Of a DNA stretch of 64,000 bases, positions 1 to 56,650 are shown piece after piece; within the stretch, counting starts at the first letter, position 1, and every line of letters begins with the position of its first letter. The stretch spans positions 9,687,495-9,751,494 of the forward strand of contig CM055905.1 of NCBI GenBank assembly GCA_029582155.1, in the 5' to 3' direction. Origin of the DNA: Panopea generosa (lineage: Eukaryota > Mollusca > Bivalvia > Adapedonta > Hiatellidae). Made by a program: the position numbers and the translations under genes. The notes under the pieces were generated by a model. It did not search any database, was not told the DNA's origin, and saw only the letters and a list, made by a program, of their open reading frames with translations.

Positions 1-976
1 TTTTCATATTACAGGTGTTGGAATGTTTATAGTTAACACCCAACCCTTTTCCCTAAAGGTTCGATTTTTGTTGTGCTTGTCAGTGATGAATATCTTTTAT
101 TCCATGTAAGACATATTATAATGTTACACAAAAATACGAACAATATACTGAAAAACAACATATTATATGGTAACTGAATATAAGAAAACAATAATACAAT
201 GTCTTACTAGTAACATTTTAGTGTGAATATAAAGAGATAAAGTAGTAAAGACGAGTTAGACAAAGTAAAAAAAAAGAGAATAAGATGAGAAGTAGAATGC
301 CTTCTGGAACCCTTTCTGGATTATATCTCATACTTCTCCTTTCCTCTCCTCTGATATTCATAACAATTAGTTCAATATCGTACTTGTATATAAGGGTACT
401 AATTGGCATGTGTCAACTCTTATTGGCACAGCGGGGTGCGATAAACCCTGACGAGCGACGTGTGTATTACAAGCAGATGTTAATTACTGGAACGCACTAT
501 GCAATGTCGAAACTTTATTTTTTTTTTTTTTATTTATTTTTTTTTTTTTTTTGGTAATTCGGTTTCAACGAATTTAAGACCCCACGAATATGTCTTTGAA
601 GTGAAAACCACTACATTTATTACCCACGAATATGAATGATTTCACAGTATATTGTATAATTGTTATACTCTTTCAAAAGTATAAAATATCTTGTGTCTAG
701 AATCATATATGTCATTTAATGTTTTGATTCCTAGCTGTAACCATGATTTTTAAAATAATAAACTGCCATTATTTTTAATGAAAGAATTGTTCTACATGTA
801 GTTTTACTAGATAACCATCCTCAATATTAAAGTTATAATTAATATATGACCATGATTCTATTATGTTACATAAAAACGGCGTTTTGCTAAACATAGACAA
901 CTATCTTCGAAATTAAAATTACTCTCAAAGATGATGTTTCCACCATATTCTTCCAATGAAGACCTGTATATATACT
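1..976. other. Non-coding flank
   Basis: AT-rich sequence with a poly-T run near 517-553. I see no coding signal, RNA gene or clear repeat; short ORFs here have low-complexity composition. Confidence 0.5.
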
Positions 977-1700
977 TCACTCGCCATTATCATTTACATC
1001 TGTTAATCTGTTAACCCAACTTGCTTTTATTGAATTTATAAAAAGTTTTATATCTATCATTTTCATACCACCATTTTCAATATTTTGTATAATAGTTTTA
1101 CGCTTGATTTTGTCTGGTTTTCCCTTCCAAAAAAAATTGAACATTTTATTTTTTATTTGATTTATTGTGTTTATGTTAGGTGATTCAAGCACAGCTAGTG
1201 GAAAAATTAGTTTTGGTTATGCAAATGTTTTTATTAGCTGAACCTATCAATTAATAATATTAAAGATTCAAATGAAAGCAGTATATTTGATGATGTTGTT
1301 GCGTACCTTTACGCCTTCAATTGTGTTGCCGTTATTAACAGATTTATATAAAATTACAATAGCTAATATAAACAAATATGGCGACAGTGGACATCCTTGC
1401 CTATCTCCTCTATTTATATTAAAAAAAACATTGTTTGACACACAACTTAAAATAATTTTATCCAGTCAATAAACTCGTAACCAAACTTAAAATAGTGTAA
1501 TGTTTTAAAAATAAAACTATGGTCAACACCGTCGAATGCTTTTTCAAAATCAGCAAAGAATATAAGTCCCGGTCTATTGTGTTTATTCAAGTCGTCAATG
1601 CATTCAAAAATTGTCCTTATATTTTCACTAATGTAACGTTCTTTTAAAAATCCAGTCTTACTGTTGTTGATAATGTCTGGTAATACTTTTTTCATTCTGT
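977..1700 (-). mobile_element. Decayed LINE: reverse transcriptase fragment
   Basis: On the minus strand the translation gives, in order, TGFLKERYISENIRTIFECI and FFADFEKAFDGVDHSF (RT motif A), NRGDRQGCPLSPYL (motif B, about 1373-1420) and FFWKGKPDKIKRK with ENGGMKMIDIKLF (post-RT region). This is the order expected for non-LTR ORF2, apparently of an L1/Tx1-like type. Frames are broken, so it is a dead copy. Confidence 0.8.
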
Positions 1701-2361
1701 TAGCTATAGAGTTTTTTTTTTTGCAAATCTAAAGTCTACATTTAACACGCTTATTAGTCTCCAGTTTGCCAATAGTGAAAGGTCTTTGTTTTGGTGTTTT
1801 TTGGCCTTTTTACCTTTTTGATTTCTCAAAACAATGTATGCCTACAGTGGCTATAAGAAGCTACGCCCCTGGCGCGGTTGTGTTGTATACAACAAAAAGT
1901 AAAACGACAATCGACCGGCACAAGTCAATCATAATTACTCGTCTTGAGCTTTGCTCAGATGAGCTGAAAATCAGCACGTGGATGTTTCAGTGCCTGTAGC
2001 TTTTGATTATGGTTATGTACCATCGTATGAGCTATACATATTGATGTTATATCAGATACTCATGATTGGTTTGTAGATATTTTAAAATTATAAGATACTG
2101 TTCAAAATATTACTTTCATATGGCAATAAATATAGTAAAATTGTGTTATGATAAATATGGTGTTGAGTTGCTCTCCAAACCGGGAAATTTTTAAAAAAAA
2201 CCAACAACATCAGCTTACATAGACATATATAATTATATATATATAACAGATATAAGTTTTAGTATGATACTACTGTCCTCTTCTAATTTATCAGACAGTC
2301 CATTCTTAACAGATATACATCTATTTACGTCAAACATTGATTTCATACTCATCAGGAGTCC
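1701..2361. other. Non-coding, nothing recognised
   Basis: AT-rich DNA with a short (AT)n run near 2230-2246. No gene or repeat family identified. Confidence 0.45.
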
Positions 2362-3224
2362 TATATAGGAGAGTGCCACTCAAAATCCCCTAGCTCATAA
2401 TCCCCTAGGTCCAAAAATGGCTAGGTAGTCAAAATCCCCTAGGTGTAAAAAACAGAGTACTCAAAATCCCCTAGATGATATTTTCAGAGTACTCAAAATC
2501 CCCTAGACAGAAAGTTCAAGGTAGTCAAAATCCCCTAGAATTGAAATAATTTTCTTCCTATTTATGTTTCAAGAGTTTCAACACTAAGTAACTATTATAG
2601 GTAGAACATAAAATACGGGCAGATGTAACTCACGTTTTTAGCAGATCAGAGTGGTGAAAGAGTTAAAACTGTTCTTTTCATAAAGATAAGTAACAATTAT
2701 GTCTTTATTAAAAACATAACGAAAATAAAAAGGTGTTAAAATAATACCTAATTGTCAATTACATCCAATTAATATGTACAATGAAAGGAATATTTAAGAT
2801 ATATTCCAAAGATTAAAGGAGAAACACAGTAATGATTAACCTATTATCTAAAGGTGACAAAACACAAAAACAAACCTTTAATATTTAATAACATCACTAA
2901 TTGGTAATCAACTACTTAATTATTCAATTAAACAAAAAAACGCGTTTTATATATCATCTCTCCTTCCCTCTCTATTTATCTGTCTATCTGTAATTTAGCA
3001 ATGATAGCTGTTTATATTCTACATTTATAAAAAACATATATAGAAAAATCTACAATCATTCTTCTAGGGGATTTTGACTACCTTGAACTTTCTGTCTAGG
3101 GGATTTTGAGTACTCTAAAAAATATCATCTAGGGGATTTTGAGTATGCTGGATTTTGACTACCTAACCATTTATGGATCTAGGAGATTGTGAGCTAGGGG
3201 ATTTTGAGGTACACTTTATATAGG
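2362..3224. mobile_element. Non-autonomous DNA transposon (MITE) with long TIRs
   Basis: An 847-bp element (2370-3216) flanked by identical 8-bp direct repeats TATATAGG (2362-2369 and 3217-3224). Its termini are inverted repeats of about 155-170 bp (roughly 2370-2540 and 3062-3216). These are built from repeats of TCAAAATCCCCTAG, at least five per arm, in opposite orientation at the two ends. There is no transposase ORF. An 8-bp duplication fits hAT-type and a few other superfamilies; the terminus does not settle which. Confidence 0.8.
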
Positions 3225-3293
3225 AAGATGTTTCATCCAAGCATCTACTTGCATAGATATATCGTTTTATTTCCAGAATTATCAAATTGTCTG

Positions 3294-3523
3294 TTAACCC
3301 TTTACTCCATAGATACGCGTTTTCCCACACCAATCGCAGAAGGCCTTTGAAAACAGTGCAGGAAGAGTTCAGATTGCTCGTCACGAGCAATCTGAACACT
3401 TCCTGCACTGTTTTCCACTCTGTCAGTGAATATAAACATAATTCATCCATTGCTGATATGTGATGAATTAATGCTTTTAATATTAGAGGTGTCCAAAGGT
3501 GTCTATATGAAGTAAAGGGTTAA
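3294..3523. mobile_element. piggyBac-like hairpin MITE
   Basis: A 222-bp element (3298-3519) between TTAA at 3294-3297 and TTAA at 3520-3523. Its ends read CCCTTTACT and, inverted, AGTAAAGGG. TTAA targets and CCC termini are typical of piggyBac. The centre is a long hairpin: about 35 bp around GAAAACAGTGCAGGAAG with GTTCAGATTGCTCGT is repeated inverted up to about 3413. Confidence 0.75.
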
Positions 3524-3870
3524 TGTTCTTTTGTCATTTTTTGAAATCCCAAATAGGATTTGGATATCATTTTATTGTATTTGAATATTTATTTTGTTTA
3601 GATGCATTGTTAATTTGATAAAAGTGCTTGTGTATGAGAGCAATGCCAAAAGATATGTTGCAAGGTTTCAGTGTTTTCTTACAAAAAGTACATTTGATTT
3701 AATTTTTCAAAGTGAGGTACCAATTAGTTGGGAGAATTCGATGTAAAAGTCAATATTGTAGCCATTGGCGTTTATTGTCTCTTTAACTTGGAATGGAATG
3801 TTATAGTATATATTTTAATCACTTTCATTCCATTAATTCTGACTTCTCAAATAGTGGCATTTTAAGAATT
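3524..3870 (-). mobile_element. LINE ORF2 C-terminal remnant
   Basis: Minus-strand translation, with several stops, gives RQWLQY then LLHRILPTNW and further on IKCTFCKKTLK. This resembles the WFQYRILHRILxTN and CxxC segments near the end of L1/Tx1-like ORF2 proteins. It is separate from the RT fragment at 977-1700. Confidence 0.6.
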
Positions 3871-4149
3871 TTGTCATAACTGTCCACTTTGTTACTATCT
3901 GAACAAGGTATATATGAGATTAGAACATCTTTCGAAAAATCGTTTCTTATAGATTTTAATTATTTCTCTGGGTTATATTTACCGTAAGTTAAAAGTTTTA
4001 TTTAAATCAAAATATAAGTTTCACAATAGGAATATGTTTACGCGACACGGTATGTTGCCATCATCTACAGACTTTTCGAAGCTTTTAAACAAAAGATTAT
4101 AAGATGTTCTTGTTCAGCATTGAAGATAACGACTGTGTTAATCTTTAAG

Positions 4150-4295
4150 AACGACGACATGCCAAAGGCATATCCTGGCTTATTGTTGGTGTGATCTTGA
4201 TAACCGCCAAAATGATCATACGCGACAGGGACTACTTTTTATTCGCCGAATTTCATTTCTGTCATGTATTTTATATATGCAACAAATCAAACAAT
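4150..4295. repeat. Dispersed repeat, copy 1
   Basis: The stretch from ATGCCAAAGGCAT to ATATATGCAACAAATCAA matches 27200-27340 in the same order, including TTTTATTCG(C/T)CGAATTTCATT. Family unknown. Confidence 0.6.
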
Positions 4296-5006
4296 ACGAA
4301 TATATTGCAGACATTATTATTATGTCACTTTAAAAATACTATATAAAATCTACCAAACGCTAGAAAACAATAATATCAATCAAATTATCAAGGCGTATAA
4401 ATAGTTATTAAAGCTCGTCTAGCAGTACTATTACTTCTTTGGCTATAAAGAAGAATGCCATATATGTTGTAGGCCTGAATTTAAAAAGTATTTGAATGTG
4501 ACTTGTAATAAAATATATCAGTTATGTACATCATACCACTGGATCACTATTTCAGGTTTTTTATGTGTTAACACATATCATGGTTTGGAAGGAATCAATT
4601 TTCAAATCCACCAACAGTTCAGATAGAGAATAAAATTAGTGATGCAGGGACAAGAATACACTACTAATAGTGAAATGAAATTATTAAACCAGGTGTGGTT
4701 TATCTCCCTATTAATTTGGCGGTTGAAACTGAAATATGTAATGCACTTGTCTGTTAGTGTTCCTTCATTAAAGAACATAAATTATATAGGCCTAAAATGT
4801 TTCCTGAACTTTATAAAAAAAAAAACAACAACTATGTACTATGCTAACTATTATAGGGGAAAAAAACGACGTTGAACAGAAACAAGTATATCCAAGGAAT
4901 AGTCCTTGGTATAATTAAAGGGATGTAATAAAACTGTCCGATTCAAGAGGAAGCTATCGAAATACAACCCTTTGACGTACCGTTTAACAACGCGCATTGC
5001 CAGGAA
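4296..5006. other. Presumed AFPK promoter and 5' leader region
   Basis: AT-rich. No upstream coding exon or other gene is recognised. Contains the palindrome at 4892-4909 and a poly-A-associated TATA-like string near 4812. The transcription start cannot be placed. Confidence 0.35.
4892..4909. promoter_or_regulatory. 7-4-7 palindrome upstream of the AFPK start
   Basis: CCAAGGA-ATAG-TCCTTGG is a perfect inverted repeat ending 97 nt before the ATG. It could be a protein-binding palindrome or a leader hairpin; no specific factor is recognised. A TATAAAAA at about 4812 is the only TATA-like string nearby, and it lies in a poly-A run. Confidence 0.3.
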
Positions 5007-50620
<45,614 letters not shown>

Positions 50621-51099
50621 ACCGCAAAAGAAGAACGATTAAACATGTAAAAATGGTGTGTTCGGCAAAGGACAAAACATTGTTAGATCTATGAGCATAT
50701 AATTATATAAAGCTTTAATCGGAAAGGCATATATCTTGTTTAGACTATACCATATTGTAGTTTTTATTATTTTGAATATCTGCGTGAGTGGTTTGATTTC
50801 CGAAAGAGATGAAATGAGTGAATCACAACTCTTAGCTTATCTAAGTTTAATGTATTGGCATTTATCATATACATGTAGCACTTAAGGTAGATTAAGGAAC
50901 ATGTTTCCTGTTAAATATTTTTTTGCTGGATTTTACTTGGGAAGTTCTCAAACATTCATTCTTTGTCACCCTTCCCCCGCTTTGCGAAAAGCGGGATACA
51001 CTAGTTTGGGTTTGTCTGTCCGCGCGCACGAATGGGTATATAAGTGTCTAAGGTTTAGGGTTAGTATTTATTTGGACGGCAATAACTTAAGAATGCCTG

Positions 51100-51105
51100 A
51101 ATAAA
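51100..51105 (+). promoter_or_regulatory. Candidate polyadenylation signal for the AFPK
   Basis: AATAAA, 480 nt after the stop and the first canonical hexamer downstream. An ATTAAA at 50638-50643 lies only 18 nt past the stop and is a less likely alternative. The 3' UTR would run from 50621 to about 51125. Confidence 0.4.
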
Positions 51106-52170
51106 ATATTTTTAAATTTGCCGCTGCGACTGCACATATATAGTAAATCGAAGCTCCACACACACACATATCGTTTTTAACCGCCATTTTGCGTCAAATA
51201 CAATAATCATCATCAGCCCCTTCAGTCTGTGACTTAGCTACAGTGATAGACTGGCTATTATCAGTTCAATATATTCGGCTGATAATTCGGGTGGCACCTT
51301 TAGTATTTCTTAATTCTCTCAATTTTATAATTTTGGTATCAAAGTTAAGCTATTAAAAATGTGTAACAAAGTCAGAAATCCAATAAAGTTTTCTAAGAGT
51401 AAATTGGATTCCTGTAGTTTTCAAAAAACGTACACAAATTAAAAATAAAAGCTTGCATAAAAATACAAACACGGGGCAATTATACTGCCGCTCATCTGAC
51501 CCATTTGTCAAATGTCTCATTAGCTACAAGGCAGCCGAGTCCGTACATATTGCACCGTCATGGTAATTAACAAGGCGGAGAAATTGTCACAGCTAATGGT
51601 GGATAATGGGCGCGTGATGCACGTAGATAAAGTATATGTCGTTCTTACTAGTAAAATGTGGGCACATTCAACAATTAGCATTTAATAAAAGTTGTTAATG
51701 ATCCAAACAACTTTGACAACCGTGTAAAGCCAACGGTATATAATGAACCCATTCTCACCTGTATAGGGAGTCGGATTTCGATATACTTTTAGTCATCGTT
51801 ACGTTGACGAAACTAAATTAGAATAAGTCGTCGTGAACATTTAAGTTAAAATTAAACTTGTGGTTACTTTAAGATTGTGACAAATTAGGAATTGAATTTA
51901 TAATAGTGATAACTTTAGAAATTGAACTTACAGTAACTTTAGAAATTGGATTCGTTATAACTTTGAATTAGACTTGTAATGACTTTAAATTGAATTTATA
52001 ATAAACATTTGTAATCTCAACTAATTTGTGAATTTGTATTTCCACCCTCATTACGCTATAAATTTTAAATTGATGATCGTTGCCAGCGATGTTGAGCAAC
52101 AGCATCGTACACCTGAACAGGCACAACGCAAAAAATTGGAGGAACGAAGAAACAACATTACGACATATAA
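51106..52170. other. Intergenic, nothing recognised
   Basis: AT-rich DNA. 51840-52010 has loosely repeated TAACTTTAGAAATTG strings. Confidence 0.45.
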
Positions 52171-52265
52171 TTGCTCGTTACAAGCAATCTGATCTCTTCC
52201 TGCACTGTTTTCAAAGGCCTTCTGTGATTGGTGTGGGAAAACGCGCATCTATTGTGTAAAGGGTA
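52170..52265. mobile_element. Partial copy of the TTAA hairpin MITE
   Basis: CTTCCTGCACTGTTTTCAAA, then GGCCTTCTGTGATTGGTGTG and GGAAAACGCG to GTAAAGGGTAA is the inverted left arm of the 3294-3523 element. The other arm is missing. Confidence 0.7.
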
Positions 52266-53059
52266 AATTGATGCCTCGACAAAACTCATGCATGACATGT
52301 TCAATGTGTTATGGTTCCAATGACAATCTCTTTAGGAAATAAACAAATTTTTTATCTGATAATGTTGGTATCGAACGGCTTTAATAAGGTATACATTTTA
52401 TATTTAGATGATATTTTAATATTAAATAAAAAAAACATTCAGGACAAGTAACCCGACAGCATAAGGTCAAATTTAAGTTAAAGACGTTGGATTTTTTACG
52501 AAATATTTATTTTTTCAGAAATTTTTACCAAAATTTCATTAAGCCCTTTCTATTGATACCCATATCAGAAAAAAGGTGTTGATTGGCTCAGAAAGAATTG
52601 TGTTTCCCATAGTTGAAAATCGACTAATGTGCCACCCTAACGTTGACTAGTACCTGCAGTAACATGTCGCTGCTTATATGTCTCTGATTGAACCAACCAA
52701 GCTCAACAAAATACTGCAGGCATTACATACATGTTTCTTTTATTCACAAATGCATTTTCTGAATTTAATGATCATTTTTGTGATTTGAATGGCATTATTG
52801 ATATTTTCAGATCATTTTGAAAGTATAGCCATGTTTGAATTCTGAATTTAGAAAATATGCATGAAAATTTGGATTTGAATACATTATTTCTGGAGTTGGC
52901 TTTGTCAATAGTGGACACGCTGAACAGAAAAACATATCTATAATGAAATTTGAGTCTTACTTTTCCAACGAAATTTTGGCACAGAAGATGTCAGCAAACA
53001 ATAACATGTACGTTTCCTTTTTTCATTCCTCAGCCGAAGGCGAAGTGGGATTTGGTAAT
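52266..53059. other. Intergenic, nothing recognised
   Basis: AT-rich DNA; no thioesterase-like coding block or other gene. Confidence 0.45.
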
Positions 53060-53950
53060 GCTCTCCGTCTGTCCGTGCGTCCGTATGTAACACTTTTGTC
53101 CGGAGCATAACTACCAAATTATTCAAGCGATTTTGTTGAATCTTCGCACAATGACAGAAGACATTGAGAAAAAGTGTAGTGTACACTAACCATAATTCTA
53201 TCTTCCATACTTTTTGAATTAACTCCCTTTACTAAAAATTTACTTGTCCGGAGCATAACTCCAAAACTGTTCAAGTAATTTTGTTGAATTTTCACACAAT
53301 GACAAAGGACATTGAATGGAAGTGCAGTGTATAAGAACCATAGATCTATCTTGCTTACTTTTTTAATTATCTCCATTTATTCATTTATACTTTTGTTCGG
53401 AGCATAGCTCCAAACCTATTCAAGGGATTTTGTTGAATCTTCACACAATGACAGAGGACATTGAGAGAAAGTGTAGTGTACAAGAACCATAACTCTGTCT
53501 TGTCTATTTCTTTTAATTATCTCCCTTTATTAAATTTACACTGTTGTCCGGAGCATAACTCAAAAGCTATTCATAGGATTTGTGGAATCTTCACACAATG
53601 GCTGGGGACATTGAGAGGAAGGGCAGTGTACAAGAACCATAACTCTGCCTTGCTTACTTTTTTAATTATCTCCCTTTATTAAATTTTCACTGTTGCCCGG
53701 AGCATAACTTCAACATTATTCAAAGGATTTGTTGAATCTTTGGACAATTGCTAAGGACATTGAGAGGAAGTGCAGTGTCTAAAAACCTTAACTGCACACC
53801 TTGCTTACTCTTTGAATTATTTCCCTTTATTAAATTTACATGTCCTGGGCATACCTCTGAAAGTGCTTCATTTAATTTATTCAAACTGTATACAAAGACA
53901 GGACAATAAGGGGAAGTAATGTGTGTAAGAAGCATAACTCTACCGTGTCT
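53060..53950. repeat. ~150-bp tandem array
   Basis: About six units, each with TTGTCCGGAGCATAACTCC, TTTTGTTGAATCTTCACACA and GACATTGAGAGGAAGTGCAG. Open frames across it are by-products of the repeat. Confidence 0.85.
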
Positions 53951-54264
53951 CATTTTTCAATTATCCCCATTTATCACTTTTAGTATACTTGTCTATTACA
54001 TAAAACTGGCTCTTTTTTTGGCCAACTTCCACACAAAATTATATTTCGGCGCGGGCGGATTGGCCATGTCTAACATGGCTCTTGTTGATTTTTTAAAATA
54101 TGTCCCATACATAAAGAAATAAGAGGATGATAAGAGTCAAATGAAGTCACCTGCTGTTCATTTGTTAGTTTCCGTTAGCTCGATTAGTACCGGGTATTCC
54201 CGGTTTTTTATTTCATATAATCGAGTTGCTATAATAACTCATCTCGGTCGGCCACAGTATCAAT

Positions 54265-54460
54265 TGTTATTGATATACAACATCAGTTCCAATGTTTCGC
54301 ATCGTCGATTCAAGATGAAAATTCATCAGTTACTTGCGGAGATGAGTGTACGTTAACCTGGTTAACCTTCCAGGATCCAAGGAAAGATTTGCTAGGATAA
54401 CTGATCGTATGTTAGCCTTTGATGGCGTAAAATACCATTAACAGTCAAACAAACTTGTTA
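54265..54460 (+). mobile_element. SINE family 1 fragment
   Basis: Contains AGTTACTTGCGGAGATGAGTG, a TTCCAGGATCCAAGGAAAGA block and TTTGATGGCGTAAAATACC, matching the 10430 copy in order. Confidence 0.55.
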
Positions 54461-55795
54461 AATACATAAATTACAATACTTTGTTATTATAACTAGTCTA
54501 TGCATTATTTATTGCAGCTACAAAGTAAGTTGAGTATTTAGTGGTATAAGTAACACATTTCAAACTATACGATTTTTTTATTGACTTGGCAAAACTATCA
54601 CAAAAATTCTTATAGCTATTTTTTATGTATTCCGATAGAAAATGGTCAAGAAATGTACTTTAAATGATTCAAGCATCACATCGTAAAACAAAAATATAAC
54701 ACTACTCTCGACTCCCATCTTTGACATGTTAGAATTGAGCCTTTTAAATATTATTGACAATCACAACAGCGTTTTTCAGGGGATATGTCGTTAAACATTT
54801 TCAAAATATAAGGAGTAGATTTGTTTTAGAAAAGTACATTTTTTCACTTAAAAGAAACAACAGATTTTTATGGACTTTGAAAAAAGAATGAGATAAACGT
54901 TTTTGATTTTAATATAATTATGTTCTTTCTTAAATGTCAGGTAGCGAGTTAGCTGTTCCTGTTTCATTAAGTATATTCATATATCATAGTTACAACAATG
55001 TTTAATATACATGTCTTAAATCATTTTGATATCGTTTTCCATGTGTCAGATGGATCTTTATTTTAACATCCCAGGTTTATTTCTTTGAATTGCTAACAAT
55101 TTACAATAATAATACATCTCTTCTCTTTGAAATAACCACATATCGATAAACTATCCCCCAGAAAGGGACCATTGATAATGTTTCCTGTTGCAAAAAAGTA
55201 TGGCAGCAAAAGTCAATACAGCAGTTTTTAAGTCGATTTTTTCTTAATAATTTGTTCTATCAACAATACTTTCTTTACTAAACCATCGGTTTATTGAGTC
55301 CACGTGCGATCGGTCTTTCGTCAGACCCGGCTAGGTAAGTTACTATCGCGTCCGACTGTAGATTCAGGGTTCGTCAATTCGACTCCACGCCTGGCCATAT
55401 TTCCTTTGATGTTTGGCAATTGACTTTGTTCCATAGCAATGCAAATGCCATCTCTTAATGTCAAAGTACATTTGTGTTTTTTACACTATGCCATTTATCT
55501 GCATTTAAACGTGGATACTGTGGTTTGAAAAAATATTGAGGTCTCAGGCTTGAAAGGGGAAAAACTCTGGAAAGTGGTTGAAAGGCATCCCATTACGCAC
55601 GTTTGTGATTATCTGACAAAAACGTATACATTTAATCACGGTATTTCATTTCATCAGATTCAATCAGAACAATTGTTATAGAAAAAAAAAAATTTGGTAT
55701 TTTACAAATCATTTCGCCCATATTTTTAGAACCAGCATGCTACACCAGTTTTATATTAACTGATAACAATTTCTTACATATGAAATTTCAGAAAG
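54461..55795. other. Intergenic, nothing recognised
   Basis: AT-rich DNA without coding blocks. Confidence 0.45.
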
Positions 55796-55814
55796 TATGT
55801 TGTTTCATTTCTAA

Positions 55815-55915
55815 CTGCCTTGTTTTTATTTCACATTGTCTTGTTTTATTTCACACCGCCTTGTTTTATTTCACACTGTCTTGTTTTATTTCACACCGCC
55901 TTGTTTTATTTTCCA
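55815..55915. repeat. 20-bp tandem repeat
   Basis: Five units of TTGTTTTATTTCACACYGYC; scattered single units recur at 56093-56125 and 56532-56600. Confidence 0.85.
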
Positions 55916-56119
55916 CAAATAATTTATAATTCATAAATTTATATTTGTTCTCCTTCGTATTTGACGACCTTTTGTGATTAATTGAGAACTATAACATGAA
56001 AAAAAATAAATATGTTTAAATTAACCATCTTGGTAGAGATCACCTGTAAAATTGCAAAGTCATAACTCCACCCTCACCTCCCCCCACCCCCTGTCTTGTT
56101 TTATTTCACACTGTCTTGC

Positions 56120-56530
56120 TTTATTATGCTCTCCCAAAGGGGAGAAGCATATAGTCGCCGTTTCGTTCGTGCGTGCGTCCCCATATTCTTATCCGGGCTA
56201 TTTCTCTACAACCTCTGGTTGGAATTTTATGAAACTTGCTAGGATGCATCATTACCAAGTGCAGATGTGCATATTGTTTTTGTTTTTCAGTTCGATGATT
56301 TTTCATGGAGTTATGACCATTTTATTCTGTCTGTGTCCAAATTCTTGTCCGCGCTATTTCTCTACAACGCAATGTTGGAATTTTATGAAACATGCAAGGA
56401 AGCATCACTACTAAGTGGAGATGCGCATAATGTCTTTGTGTTCCGGTTCGATGGTTTTTCATCGAGTTATGGCCCTTTAATTAAGCATAAAATATTCATT
56501 TGGGGAGCATCCTTCGGTTCCACCGATATT
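56120..56530. repeat. Two-unit ~154-bp tandem repeat
   Basis: CTTATCCGGGCTATTTCTCTACAAC and CTTGTCCGCGCTATTTCTCT head two consecutive units. They are bounded by GCTCTCCCAAAGGGGAGAAGC on the left and GGGGAGCATCCTTCGGTTCC on the right. Confidence 0.7.
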
Positions 56531-56650
56531 TTCTTGTTTCACACTGCCTTGTTTTATTTTACACTGTGTTGTTTTATTTCAGACTGCCTTGTTTTATTCA
56601 CAATGAGACCAAGTTATAGTTTTCAGGTGATGCACATTTCACCAGTAAAA

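Noticed and set aside
53119-53953. Overlapping short ORFs on both strands
   Set aside because: They are reading frames of the ~150-bp tandem repeat.
55300-55400. Sequence with GGGTTCGTCAATTCGACTCC resembling a B box
   Set aside because: No A box at the right distance and no SINE body match.
50621-56650. Search for a thioesterase exon after the ACP
   Set aside because: No GxSxG-type serine hydrolase block or FAS thioesterase segment is seen in any frame, and exon 25 ends in a stop at the domain border.
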